From: Virgibacillus_N oceani_A
GTDB lineage: Bacteria; Bacillota; Bacilli; Bacillales; Amphibacillaceae
DNA: 64,000 nucleotides
Reading direction: 5' to 3' (one strand)
Assembly (NCBI GenBank): GCA_041521345.1
Contig: JBGOHB010000001.1
Position 1 is the stretch's first letter. Each line of letters begins with the position of its first letter. A model generated the notes under the pieces. It saw nothing but the letters and a program-made list of their open reading frames with translations, had not been told where the DNA came from and ran no database searches. Positions 8,966-17,622 of the stretch are shown here, piece after piece. The position numbers and the translations under genes are program-made.

Positions 8966-9658
8966 ATGCAATTTTCCATGGAAAAAATTAATTTAAGTCG
9001 CACTATATCCTCAGAAATTGTAACTATTATTAAAGATAATCTTATCAATGGTTCTTTGAAACCGGGTGATAAATTACCTACCGAAAAAGAATTAATGCAA
9101 CAATTAGGAGTAAGCAGAACCCCTGTTAGGGAAGCTATCAAGATATTAGAATCTATTGGTGTAATACAAATCAAACGTGGTGAAGGGATGTTTATCACAA
9201 ATAACGTCTCCCAATTCACATTAAATCCGCTCATATTCAGTCTGATTATGCACAGTAATAACATGGAGAAACTAATCGAATTCCGTCAACACTTTGAAGT
9301 ACTTTTAATGAATATGATTATTACAGAAAAAAAGAGTATTGACGGAATCGATGAAGTTTATCGCTCCCAACTGGAAAGAATGCATCCCGACTTGAGTCCT
9401 GAGGAGCTCGCTGATATTGATTTAGAATTTCATCATGCCGTCTTGGAAGCAACCGATAACCCTTTTGTTATAGAAATCGGCAATACTATTTATGAAATAA
9501 TCAAACCGAACATGATTCATTTTAAACACGCACGTAACATTGAACGAACTTTAAACACACACAACTTCTACTTAGAGTTACTTCGCGGCAACAAGAAATT
9601 TAACTCCAGTATAGTTGTTCAGCAGATGATTAAAAATAATGAAGAAATGATCGAATAG
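8966..9658 (+). CDS. GntR-family (FadR/FCD subfamily) transcriptional regulator
   Basis: A 230-residue protein. Residues ~10-72 form the winged helix-turn-helix of GntR regulators (LKPGDKLPTEKELMQQLGVSRTPVREAIKILESIGVI). The remainder is an all-helical FCD effector domain, with DLEFHHAVLEATDNP and HFKHARNIERTLNTH supplying the usual metal/ligand-site Asp/His positions. The start has GGGGGG about 9 bases upstream. It is divergent from the panF operon across a region holding a dyad and a possible cre site, so it most likely represses that operon and is released by a small carboxylate such as pantothenate or pantoate. The ligand is inferred. Confidence 0.92.
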   Translation: MQFSMEKINLSRTISSEIVTIIKDNLINGSLKPGDKLPTEKELMQQLGVSRTPVREAIKILESIGVIQIKRGEGMFITNNVSQFTLNPLIFSLIMHSNNMEKLIEFRQHFEVLLMNMIITEKKSIDGIDEVYRSQLERMHPDLSPEELADIDLEFHHAVLEATDNPFVIEIGNTIYEIIKPNMIHFKHARNIERTLNTHNFYLELLRGNKKFNSSIVVQQMIKNNEEMIE

Positions 9659-9679
9659 TAACTATTAAAATCTACCTGT

Positions 9680-9728
9680 ACCTAAAAAAGCATGGCATTT
9701 CCAATGTAATGACCACGCTTTTTTAGGT
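9680..9728 (+). terminator. Terminator of the GntR gene
   Basis: A 12-bp perfect stem, acctaaaaaagc (9680-9691) with gcttttttaggt (9717-9728), 21 bases after the GntR stop codon, with T's inside the right arm. Confidence 0.8.
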
Positions 9729-9785
9729 GCTTAGGAAACTATAAAATTTTTGATCTGTGGATAATCTTCTATATAGGAATAGCCA

Positions 9786-10085
9786 CGTCTAGCTCCAGCG
9801 ACTAGCGGACTTCCTTCACCTCCGTGCGATAAGTCAACATCGGCTCCTTTCGGGTAAAGGAAGGCCGACTAACTACGGCCTTGCCGGCCAACATCGGCAT
9901 ACCCCCGATGCGGGGACATGTTTCCTTTATCCCCTGCGGAAGGAATGATCAGTTAAAACCGCCGCTTTGCGCGGCAACACTGATCCACCTGGCATGGCCG
10001 ATCTTTACGGTGGGGCGAGGAACCACTGTACCGTAGCCCCAAGGCGCAGTCCGTACGTCGCTAAACGGGCGCTTGCGCTTTTGTT
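9786..10085. repeat. GC-rich dispersed intergenic repeat element
   Basis: About 300 bases that are far more GC-rich than the surroundings and full of short inverted repeats (cggccttgccggcc, catcggcatacccccgatg, gccgctttgcgcggc). The opening gtctagctccagcgactagc and the segment cttcacctccgtgcgataag look to me like a repeat scattered between genes in many Bacillaceae genomes. It carries no convincing gene and sits between the convergent ends of the GntR gene and the semialdehyde dehydrogenase gene, where it may act as a folded transcript end. Confidence 0.65.
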
Positions 10086-10092
10086 CTTTAAC

Positions 10093-11553
10093 TTATACCC
10101 ATTTCGTTGTAATCACTTTCTGACGCGTATAGAAATTCACACCATCCTTACCATTTGCATGCAGATCACCATAGAAGGAATCTTTCCAGCCGGAGAATGG
10201 GAAGAATGCCATTGGCGCCGGCACACCAATATTTACACCGAGCATTCCTGCATCGATCGTCTCTCTGAACTTGCGAACACTGCCGCCATCTTTTGTAAAA
10301 ATACATGCGCCATTCGCAAATGGAGATTGATTCGTTAAATCAACGGCATCTTCCAAGTCTTTTACTCGTGCAATTGATAGTACCGGTGCGAATATCTCAT
10401 CCTGCCAAATCTTCATTTCGGAAGTAACATGATCAAAAATGGTAGGTCCTACAAAATAACCCTTTTGCTGCACTTCATCATCTTTTCTTCCATCGCGAAT
10501 CATTTTTGCTCCTTCTTTTTCACCAGTTTCAATATACTGCAGCGTGCGTTCTTTATGCTGCTCGCGAATAACCGGTCCAAGGAACACACCCTCGTCCAAT
10601 CCATCACCAATCTGTATTTCATTCGCTTTTTTCGTTAATAGGGAAATAAACTCATCTGCAATGGAATCTTCCACTGCTACGACAGATGCCGCCATGCAGC
10701 GCTCCCCTGCAGAACCGAATGCTGCATTCATAATTTGTGTTGTCGCATTATCAAGATTGGCATCATTTAATACTATGGAGTGGTTTTTAGCCCCGGCTAA
10801 CGCTTGCACACGTTTCAAGTTATCTGTTCCGCGCTTGTAAACATATTCTGCTACTGGCTGTGAACCAACAAAGGAAATAGCTGCCACTTTCTTATGATCC
10901 AATAACCCATTTACCACATCATGTGCGCCGTGTACGATATTAAATACACCTTCTGGCAAACCTGCTTCTTCTAATAATTCTGCTAACCGATTAGCAAGTA
11001 GTGGTGTACGCTCAGATGGCTTTAACACAAATGTATTTCCAGTCGCAATCGCCATTGGGAACATCCAGCAAGGAACCATCATTGGAAAGTTAAATGGTGT
11101 AATTCCACCAATAACACCAATCGGATAACGATACACACCTGACTCCAGCTCTGTTGCAATGGAGGGTAATTGCTCTCCCATCATTAAGGACGGAGCTCCT
11201 GCTGCAAACTCAACGTTCTCAATTCCACGCTGTACTTCACCATATGCTTCCGCAAAGTTTTTACCGTTCTCAACCGTAATTATTTTGGCCAGCTCTTCCC
11301 AATTCTCCACCAATAATTGCTGATATTTAAATAAAATACGAGCACGTCTCGGCACAGCTATTTCTTTCCAAGTTGTAAATGCGCTCTGTGCTACCTCTAC
11401 GGCATATTCCACATCTTCCTGTGATGAAACTGGAACATGGGCGATGACCTCTCCAGTTGCAGGATTATATACAGGCTCTGTCTTATCTGTCTTTGCTTCT
11501 ACCCATTTACCATTAACATAATTCTTTAATACATCTACTGCTGTTTGTGACAA
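10093..11553 (-). CDS. mmsA: CoA-acylating (methyl)malonate-semialdehyde dehydrogenase
   Basis: A 486-residue ALDH-superfamily enzyme of the MMSDH/IolA branch. The catalytic cysteine is in GSAGERCMA (~286). The usual general-base Glu is absent: the equivalent LELGGK segment reads ALAGAKNHS, as in CoA-dependent MMSDHs. FNFPMMVPCWMFPMAIATGN (~154-173) is also diagnostic. The TTG start has GAGGAGG at good spacing. It converts malonate semialdehyde to acetyl-CoA and CO2, or methylmalonate semialdehyde to propionyl-CoA. Its position just after an aminotransferase gene points to the beta-alanine route; there are no inositol (iol) genes here, although iolA-type enzymes are sequence relatives. Confidence 0.93.
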   Translation of the reverse strand: MSQTAVDVLKNYVNGKWVEAKTDKTEPVYNPATGEVIAHVPVSSQEDVEYAVEVAQSAFTTWKEIAVPRRARILFKYQQLLVENWEELAKIITVENGKNFAEAYGEVQRGIENVEFAAGAPSLMMGEQLPSIATELESGVYRYPIGVIGGITPFNFPMMVPCWMFPMAIATGNTFVLKPSERTPLLANRLAELLEEAGLPEGVFNIVHGAHDVVNGLLDHKKVAAISFVGSQPVAEYVYKRGTDNLKRVQALAGAKNHSIVLNDANLDNATTQIMNAAFGSAGERCMAASVVAVEDSIADEFISLLTKKANEIQIGDGLDEGVFLGPVIREQHKERTLQYIETGEKEGAKMIRDGRKDDEVQQKGYFVGPTIFDHVTSEMKIWQDEIFAPVLSIARVKDLEDAVDLTNQSPFANGACIFTKDGGSVRKFRETIDAGMLGVNIGVPAPMAFFPFSGWKDSFYGDLHANGKDGVNFYTRQKVITTKWV

Positions 11554-11567
11554 TTGAAGTCCTCCTC

Positions 11568-12932
11568 TTACGTGTTATTTTCATTAAATATTTTGTTTAA
11601 CGTTGCAAGAATAAAGTCAATATCTTCATCTGTGGAAGATAATGGGGGGCTAAGTGTTAAAATATTATTTTGACCTGCAACTGTATCCCCATTTTTGCCA
11701 ATAATCAGCCCGTTTGCTTTACAATCTGCAATGAGCTTGCCAACGCGTTCATTTGACCCAGGTTCCTTAGTAGACTTGTCTTCTACAATTTCAATTCCTG
11801 CAAGTAATCCAAGGCCACGAACATCACCAACATATGGATGTGCTTCCAGTTCTTTCAATCCATGTAACAGGCGATTTCCTTTTTCAACAGCACGCTCGAA
11901 CAACTTTTCTCTTTCCATAATTTCAATGTTCTTTAGTGCCAGGGCACATGCAGCCGGGTTTCCGCCAAATGTATTTACATGGCGAAAGTGACTGTTATCT
12001 CCGCTATCTTTAAAAGATTCATAGATATCCTTGCGTACCGCTGTCACAGATAATGGCAAATATGCGCTGGTTAAGCCTTTTGCCATTGTAATCATATCTG
12101 GCTTAATATCAAATTGCTGATGACCAAAAGCTTTCCCGGTTCTGCCGAAGCCGCAAATGACTTCATCGATAATGAGCAGTACACCATGACGCTTACAAAT
12201 ACGCTCTACTTCCTGTACATAAACAGCATCCGGAATTAATACACCGCCACCGGTAATTAACGGCTCCATAATCACTGCGGCAATCGTTTCTTTTTGTTCC
12301 CAAATGATGGTTTCTTCTATTTCTCTTGCCTTTTGTAAATTATAATGTTCGAGCGTCATATCATCCGGTTTCCGGTAATTATCCGGCGGAGCAACATGTA
12401 AAAAACCGGAAGAGAGCGGTTCATATTTATATTTCCTCAATGCTTGCCCTGTTGCTGATAAGGCACCCATTGAACTTCCATGATACGCACGATAACGAGA
12501 TAAAATTTTATAACGATTTGCATCACCATTTTGCTGATGGTACTGGCGTGCCATTTTAAAAGCCACCTCATTGGCATCTGAACCACTGTTTGAATAAAAA
12601 ATCATATAGTCATCGTCCAACATCTCATTAATTTTTTCTGCCAGTTCAATAGCTGGTACATGACTCTGGGTCATTGGTGTATAAGCCATTTGCAACATCT
12701 GATCATAAGCAACTTTCGCTAACTCTTCCCGCCCATAACCAACATTGACACACCACAGACCGGACATACCATCCAAATACCTGTTTCCATTAGAATCCGT
12801 GATCCAGGCGCCTTCTCCCTTTTCCACAACCATTGGCGGACTTTGTTCTCGGTACGGAGAAATATGTGGCCAAACATGCTGACGGTTTCTTTCCTGAAGA
12901 GACAAAGTTTCCTTCAATTCCATTGATTCCAT
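11568..12932 (-). CDS. Class III PLP aminotransferase, probably beta-alanine:pyruvate type
   Basis: A 454-residue class III (omega) aminotransferase. The substrate/PLP-cup motif is GMSGLWCVNVGYGR (~55-68), the PLP-contact IIDEVICGFGRTG is at ~258, and the PLP lysine is in TMAKGLTSAYLPLS (~283). The ATG at 12932 follows GGGGAGG by 6 bases, and the first in-frame ATG (12947) lies on top of that site, so the shorter protein is chosen. The 14-base gap to the downstream semialdehyde dehydrogenase gene implies one operon. Beta-alanine to malonate semialdehyde is the matching reaction. Taurine or 4-aminobutyrate are alternatives within the family. Confidence 0.9.
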   Translation of the reverse strand: MESMELKETLSLQERNRQHVWPHISPYREQSPPMVVEKGEGAWITDSNGNRYLDGMSGLWCVNVGYGREELAKVAYDQMLQMAYTPMTQSHVPAIELAEKINEMLDDDYMIFYSNSGSDANEVAFKMARQYHQQNGDANRYKILSRYRAYHGSSMGALSATGQALRKYKYEPLSSGFLHVAPPDNYRKPDDMTLEHYNLQKAREIEETIIWEQKETIAAVIMEPLITGGGVLIPDAVYVQEVERICKRHGVLLIIDEVICGFGRTGKAFGHQQFDIKPDMITMAKGLTSAYLPLSVTAVRKDIYESFKDSGDNSHFRHVNTFGGNPAACALALKNIEIMEREKLFERAVEKGNRLLHGLKELEAHPYVGDVRGLGLLAGIEIVEDKSTKEPGSNERVGKLIADCKANGLIIGKNGDTVAGQNNILTLSPPLSSTDEDIDFILATLNKIFNENNT

Positions 12933-13065
12933 CCTCATCCTCCCCATCTTAAAATGAAATTGATTTTAACAAAATGTCCATTAGACATTTCTATAAATCA
13001 TTTGTTTATTTACCTGTATAATATGGCAGCACATAGCTTTGACAGCGCTTCCCTTTTATTACATA

Positions 13066-13094
13066 ATAATTATATACTGTTTTTATATAATTAT
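13066..13094. promoter_or_regulatory. Perfect inverted repeat, candidate PucR operator
   Basis: An 11-bp perfect inverted repeat, ataattatata / tatataattat, with a 7-base centre ctgtttt. It lies in the divergent gap between the aminotransferase gene and the PucR gene, 58 bases before the PucR start. The all-A/T arms make chance more likely, but the exact length and place fit an operator. Confidence 0.45.
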
Positions 13095-13151
13095 CATTTT
13101 ACATAAAGTTAAATCATTTGCTTTTAAATTTGACACTTTGGAGGAAAGTCC

Positions 13152-14777
13152 ATGGAACAATTAAAAATTACGATAGACAGTATATTAAAAAGAGAATTAT
13201 TTAGAGATGCTGTACTTGTTGCCGGTACAGAAGGAAGAAATCGTGAAATTAAATGGACGCATATTCTGGAGATGGATGCGTTTGATTCATTCATAAACGG
13301 AGGAGAATTGATTTTAACAACAGGATCTAACATCGCATTTGATTCAGCGGACGGAATTTCCAAGGTGAAAAAGTTAATCGAAAGTGACGTTGCAGGAATT
13401 TGCGTGGAGCTGGGAACGCATATAAATAAAATTGACGCTGCCATTATAGAGATGGCAAATCATCATGCATTTCCGCTTATAACATTCACAGAAACTGTAA
13501 AATTTGTAGATATAACGCAAGACCTGCATACGATTATTATTAATAGTCATCATGAACAATTGCATCATCTTCACGTTCTTTCCAATGAATTTAATGAATT
13601 ATCACTAGAGCCAAATGGTATTTTAAAAATACTTAAAAAGCTGCACGGATATTTTAATAAAACTGTCTTACTAATAACTGATGACAAGAAAATGCATTAC
13701 TATCCGCTCATAAATAAAGAACATACAGAATACATTCATTCACTTATTGACCAGTTCAAAGAAATAGAACCTTATAAAGATCAACTATGGGAGAACGAAT
13801 ATTATACCTTTTTTCCAATTAAAGGACTTGGTCAATCGTGGGGGAATCTATGCCTGCAGGAGGAAGCAGGAGCGTTGGATGAGTTTTCATTTTCCATCCT
13901 GGACCGGGCTGCGCTGGCAATTGCACAAATTTTACTCCGTAACCGAACAATAGAAGAAAGAAAACAAAATCAAGAAGAAGATATGGTGCAAAAGTTATTG
14001 CTCGGGGAGGGACACGAATCTTCTGCAAGATTAAAAGTCTTGCCTCCACCGGCTAAAAACCTTTATTACAGACTTATTGTGATTGAAAATCATTCTATGG
14101 CAGCTTCTATAAGTGAGGAGGATTGGGAAGAAATTAAACTGCAGCAGGCGGTTATTCTAAGATCTTTGTTTAAAAAACACGGATTTTTCCCAGCCATTTC
14201 TGTGACAAGAAATAAAATTGCAGTGATTGCATCTTTCTATAAAAGTAATAATCCAAATAAAAATGTGGATAGTTATACACTAATTACGGAAGCAATTAGA
14301 GAAGTTCATGAAAAACATATCTTTCAGGGAAATGATTGTTATATTAGTGCGAGCAGTCTTCAAAAAGATTACACTAAATTAACAAGTTGCTACAAAGAAG
14401 CGGATGAAGTACTCCAGCTACAGAAAATGAATATTTTACATGTTATCTTTTATGAAAATATAGGTGTGTATCGTTTGTTAATAAGGCTGCCTCAGGAAGA
14501 TTTACAAGGTTTTGTTACGCTTTATTTAAAACCATTATTGGATTATGATCAAAAAACAAATAATAATTTACTTTTAACACTTTCGACTTATTTGGAAACG
14601 ATGGGTTCAAAAAAGGAAACCTCTGAACGGCTCTTCATCGTCCGGCAAACATTATATCATCGTTTAGAGAAAATTGAGGAATTAATGGATAAAGACATTT
14701 TGGAGCCGACCAAGAGACAAGGAATTGAGCTTGCCATCCGTGCTTACGCCTTGCTCCATAATATTCACCATAAATAA
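13152..14777 (+). CDS. PucR-family transcriptional activator
   Basis: A 541-residue regulator. The N-terminal ~120 residues are the PucR ligand domain (IDSILKRELFRDAVLVAGTEG...WTHILEMDAFDSFINGGELILTTGSN), the middle resembles a GGDEF-like/GAF region, and the last ~60 residues hold the PucR-type helix-turn-helix (LETMGSKKETSERLFIVRQTLYHRLEKIEEL). It starts at an ATG after TGGAGG. It is divergent from the aminotransferase/semialdehyde dehydrogenase operon and so probably activates it in response to beta-alanine or a related amine. B. subtilis PucR controls purine catabolism, but no purine genes are nearby. Confidence 0.93.
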   Translation: MEQLKITIDSILKRELFRDAVLVAGTEGRNREIKWTHILEMDAFDSFINGGELILTTGSNIAFDSADGISKVKKLIESDVAGICVELGTHINKIDAAIIEMANHHAFPLITFTETVKFVDITQDLHTIIINSHHEQLHHLHVLSNEFNELSLEPNGILKILKKLHGYFNKTVLLITDDKKMHYYPLINKEHTEYIHSLIDQFKEIEPYKDQLWENEYYTFFPIKGLGQSWGNLCLQEEAGALDEFSFSILDRAALAIAQILLRNRTIEERKQNQEEDMVQKLLLGEGHESSARLKVLPPPAKNLYYRLIVIENHSMAASISEEDWEEIKLQQAVILRSLFKKHGFFPAISVTRNKIAVIASFYKSNNPNKNVDSYTLITEAIREVHEKHIFQGNDCYISASSLQKDYTKLTSCYKEADEVLQLQKMNILHVIFYENIGVYRLLIRLPQEDLQGFVTLYLKPLLDYDQKTNNNLLLTLSTYLETMGSKKETSERLFIVRQTLYHRLEKIEELMDKDILEPTKRQGIELAIRAYALLHNIHHK

Positions 14778-14860
14778 TTTCCATCCATGGCAATACTTAG
14801 GGAAGCAATAAGTACGGGAAAACATTATGTTTATTCGAACGTAAATGAAGAAGGTGAAAA

Positions 14861-15673
14861 ATGAAAAGACTGCTGGTATACATGATTATAAAAATATTGA
14901 TTCTATTGTTCCCTGTGAAAATTCACTCGGATACGCATAATTTTAAAGTGAATACTGTTCAGCTTCATACGGACAAACTACCTGCAGGGACCGAATTCAC
15001 CGTTTTGCAAATCAGTGACTTACACAGCAAAGTTATTGGAAAGGATAATAAAAAGTTAATTCAATCCATAAAAAATTTAAATGCCGATATCATTGTTATT
15101 ACCGGTGATCTCATAGATAGAAGTACGTATAATTTCAATGAAATATTAACTCTGAATAAGAAAATTAGCGCATTTAGTACGAAAATATTTTTCGTGTCCG
15201 GCAATCATGAGTGGGGCAATCCCAATTATACCTATTTTCTGAATGGATTGCGGGAAAGAAATGTGACGATATTAAACAATCAAAATACGCAGATCACAAA
15301 TGAACAAATACTGGCGGGGATTGATGATGCTTCCACAGGTCATGAAGACATGGAAAAAGCGCTTTCCGGCTTGGGTAAAGGACACTATACATTAATGCTA
15401 TCTCACACACCTACTATTATTAAAAAATATAAGCACATTCCAGCTGACCTTATATTAAGCGGGCATACACACGGAGGACAGATAAGAATGCCACTAATTG
15501 GTGCTGTAGTTGCTCCTGAACAAGGGTTTTTTCCAATCCTTGACAAAGGGATCTTTGCAATTGATGAGAATAAATACCTATACATCAACAGTGGGCTTGG
15601 TACAAGTCTTACTCCGGTTCGGTTTCTGAATAAAAGTCAGATAAGTTTTATCCGAATCAGTAATAAAAGGTAA
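14861..15673 (+). CDS. Membrane-anchored calcineurin-like metallophosphoesterase (YkuE/YaeI-like)
   Basis: A 270-residue protein with one N-terminal hydrophobic helix (about residues 4-22) and then a full metallophosphoesterase domain. All metal motifs are visible: D-x-H in ISDLHS (~52), GDLIDR (~82), GNHEWG (~119), LSHTP (~182) and GHTHGGQ (~202). Family members act outside the membrane on phospholipid-type or other phosphoesters; the substrate here is unknown. It lies 83 bases after pucR and ends in its own terminator, so it may be a separate unit. Confidence 0.88.
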   Translation: MKRLLVYMIIKILILLFPVKIHSDTHNFKVNTVQLHTDKLPAGTEFTVLQISDLHSKVIGKDNKKLIQSIKNLNADIIVITGDLIDRSTYNFNEILTLNKKISAFSTKIFFVSGNHEWGNPNYTYFLNGLRERNVTILNNQNTQITNEQILAGIDDASTGHEDMEKALSGLGKGHYTLMLSHTPTIIKKYKHIPADLILSGHTHGGQIRMPLIGAVVAPEQGFFPILDKGIFAIDENKYLYINSGLGTSLTPVRFLNKSQISFIRISNKR

Positions 15674-15721
15674 TTTTTGAGAGAGGGAGTTGTTAAAAGC
15701 CAAACTTCATCTAAACACAAG

Positions 15722-15755
15722 ACTGTAGCCCATTTAAAGGCTACAGTTCTTTTAT
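15722..15755 (+). terminator. Intrinsic terminator between the phosphoesterase gene and the gvp operon
   Basis: A perfect 9-bp stem, actgtagcc (15722-15730) with ggctacagt (15739-15747), followed by tctttt. It ends the rightward phosphoesterase gene and could also serve the leftward gvp operon, whose last gene stops at 15791. Confidence 0.85.
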
Positions 15756-15790
15756 GCTATATTACGTTTTCCCAAGAGGAACTAACCTCT

Positions 15791-16201
15791 TTAACTACTT
15801 TTATCTGATGACGATTTGGACTTTGGATCAGAAATTTTTCCGAGGAAGAAGCTGTCTACTTCCTGCAATTTCCCTCTCCAAAGAATTTCTCCTTTGCTTG
15901 GCGTAGGTTTATTGTCCCCATTGTAAATTTTGGTGTCCTTCAAGTGGATATAATGGACTTCTTTATTTTCGCCTGAGTCTGCTGCTTCCCCGGTTTCTGA
16001 AAGCATTTCCCCCAATTGTTTGGAAACATCGCTCCCATCCATGAACGAATTGCTTAATTTTTCAAAGTAATGGGAGGCAGAAGTCAGCGTGCCTGTGACA
16101 ATAGCGCCTTTTACAAGCAATGAAATATCCAATTCAAAATCATGCTTATTTGCTGCTGCTACAAAATATTCGAGAATATTGTCTTTTGCTTCTTCACTCA
16201 T
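15791..16201 (-). CDS. gvpU: Gas-vesicle accessory protein GvpU
   Basis: A 136-residue protein, last gene of the gas-vesicle operon. It matches GvpU by position (after gvpT, as in Priestia megaterium) and by its core (ILEYFVAAANKHDFELDISLLVKGAIVTGTL, then VHYIHLKDTKIY). The start is the ATG at 16201 after AAAGGG; an in-frame start at 16252 would overlap gvpT. GvpU is a non-essential accessory protein linked in P. megaterium to gas-vesicle clustering and phase behaviour. The C-terminus ends in a Ser/Lys-rich tail. Confidence 0.85.
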   Translation of the reverse strand: MSEEAKDNILEYFVAAANKHDFELDISLLVKGAIVTGTLTSASHYFEKLSNSFMDGSDVSKQLGEMLSETGEAADSGENKEVHYIHLKDTKIYNGDNKPTPSKGEILWRGKLQEVDSFFLGKISDPKSKSSSDKSS

Positions 16202-16229
16202 TTTACACACACACCCTTTTCTGTTAGCC

Positions 16230-16946
16230 TCATGCTGATGTGTCGTCTTCACTTGTTAGGCCGGTTTCTTCCTCATCATTTTTTTTACTTTCAGAAGTGT
16301 TCTTTTTTCTGCTTGATGATTTACTGCTGGTTGAACGTTTGCTGGAAGCACTCTTTTTACTTGCATTTCCACTCTTCTTTTTCACGCTGGATTTGGAAGA
16401 ATTTTCTTTTTCTTCCTCATTTTCATCATCTTCTTGCTTGCCCTCTTCTTTATTATCTACCGCCGCCCCATTCATTTCCAGCAACTTATCTACCTTTTCT
16501 TCCAGTCCTTTCATCCGATCATTCATTTCTTCATGTTCCATCTTCATCGTTTCATAATCCTGCTCACTTTCCTGTGTCTCTCCATTTTCTAATTTGGTAT
16601 CACCGGAAGCTTCATCATTTTGATTCCCTGCAGAAGAATTATTCGAGAATAACTGGGATGAGGATGATTTGATTTTATCAAGCGCTTCTACTGATTTTTC
16701 CTTACCGGCGTCTTTCCATTTACTTGCCTGATCTTTTGTCATTGACCCCAATTTATTTCCTTTTTCTTTCAATTTTTCCTTATTGATAGAATTCGTTAAT
16801 TTCTTACGGTTTTTCTCTAAAGATACATACCCGATAGCCGCTCCTACAAGTCCACCTGCAGTAGCTCTGAAAACAGTTCCTCCTTTTCCATTTTTTTCAG
16901 TGTTATGTTGTAATTCTGTTTCATTTTCATTAGATTTATTGTTCAT
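16230..16946 (-). CDS. gvpT: Gas-vesicle accessory protein GvpT
   Basis: A 238-residue, highly charged protein. It has a short glycine-rich hydrophobic segment near the N-terminus (GGLVGAAIGYVSLEKNRKK), a Lys-rich middle, a predicted coiled coil (~130-160) and a Ser/Lys/Glu low-complexity tail. Position between gvpJ and gvpU identifies it. The ATG at 16946 follows GGAGGAG and overlaps the gvpJ stop by 11 bases; the in-frame start at 16994 lies inside gvpJ and lacks a binding site. The role in vesicle formation is accessory and poorly defined. Confidence 0.83.
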   Translation of the reverse strand: MNNKSNENETELQHNTEKNGKGGTVFRATAGGLVGAAIGYVSLEKNRKKLTNSINKEKLKEKGNKLGSMTKDQASKWKDAGKEKSVEALDKIKSSSSQLFSNNSSAGNQNDEASGDTKLENGETQESEQDYETMKMEHEEMNDRMKGLEEKVDKLLEMNGAAVDNKEEGKQEDDENEEEKENSSKSSVKKKSGNASKKSASSKRSTSSKSSSRKKNTSESKKNDEEETGLTSEDDTSA

Positions 16947-17265
16947 TTGTAACTCCTCCATCTTGATTGTTGATTTTGTTTTCAAGTGCCTCAAGCCTTT
17001 CTTTCAATCTGTTATTTTCATCCTCTAGTACCTGCGTATTATTTTCATTTGCTTGTGAACTTAAATAAGGGTCAGATTCCCACCAGTCGAGACCAATTTC
17101 TTTTGCTTTATCGACGGAAGCGACGATCAGGCGAATTTTAATGGTAATCAATTCCACATCTGCAATGCCTACTCGAATGTCTCCTGCAATAACAACCCCT
17201 TTATCCAGTACTTTTTCAAGTACGTCAACGAGGTTATTTGACTGTACCGGATTTTCTACTGGCAT
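16936..17265 (-). CDS. gvpJ: Gas-vesicle minor shell protein GvpJ
   Basis: A 109-residue GvpA-family protein. The conserved core VDVLEKVLDKGVVIAGDIRV and LITIKIRLIVASVDKAKEIG form the alpha-beta-beta-alpha shell fold. The C-terminal ~35 residues form a coiled coil (EDENNRLKERLEALENKIN) absent from the main shell protein, which is typical of GvpJ. It is thought to act at nucleation or the conical tips. The start has AGGAGG a few bases upstream. Confidence 0.9.
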   Translation of the reverse strand: MPVENPVQSNNLVDVLEKVLDKGVVIAGDIRVGIADVELITIKIRLIVASVDKAKEIGLDWWESDPYLSSQANENNTQVLEDENNRLKERLEALENKINNQDGGVTNEQ

Positions 17266-17301
17266 TGTATTCTGCCTCCTTTTTAAACTTCAGTAATCAA
17301 T

Positions 17302-17622
17302 TTACATAAGATTTCCCAATGGGCCAAGATCAATATTAAGGTCTTCAGCATCCAGATTGAATACTTCCTTTAATTCTTCCATCTTATCTTCCAGATTCAT
17401 CAGCGCTACCCCTACATCCTCAATTTGCTGTTCGGTAAGCGTGCCCCCCTCAACCCTTCTAATTGCATGCCTTTCTACGATTTGTCTCAACAGTTCGATG
17501 ACGGTCATCACCAGCTCTGCAAGACCGTCTTCTGCTTTTTCCGGATCAAGATCAATCTTTGAGCTTTTGGGGGTATTCGAATGAAGACTAATCTCTCCAT
17601 TTCCCGGCTTTCCCTGTGGCAT
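17302..17622 (-). CDS. gvpK: Gas-vesicle protein GvpK
   Basis: A 106-residue GvpK-family protein: KIDLDPEKAEDGLAELVMTVIELLRQIVERHAIRRVEGGTLT is the diagnostic stretch. It is required for vesicle assembly in several systems. The ATG at 17622 follows AAAGGAG by 11 bases and reads MPQGKPG. With this start the gene overlaps gvpS by 35 bases; a longer start at 17649 would raise the overlap. Confidence 0.9.
   Translation of the reverse strand: MPQGKPGNGEISLHSNTPKSSKIDLDPEKAEDGLAELVMTVIELLRQIVERHAIRRVEGGTLTEQQIEDVGVALMNLEDKMEELKEVFNLDAEDLNIDLGPLGNLM

Noticed and set aside
9967..10338. 123-codon ORF starting in the GC-rich repeat
   Set aside because: It runs antisense into the semialdehyde dehydrogenase gene and its product has no recognisable character.
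16142..16672. 176-codon plus-strand ORF opposite gvpT/gvpU
   Set aside because: Its Phe/His/Ser-rich product is what the complement of Lys/Glu-rich genes gives.
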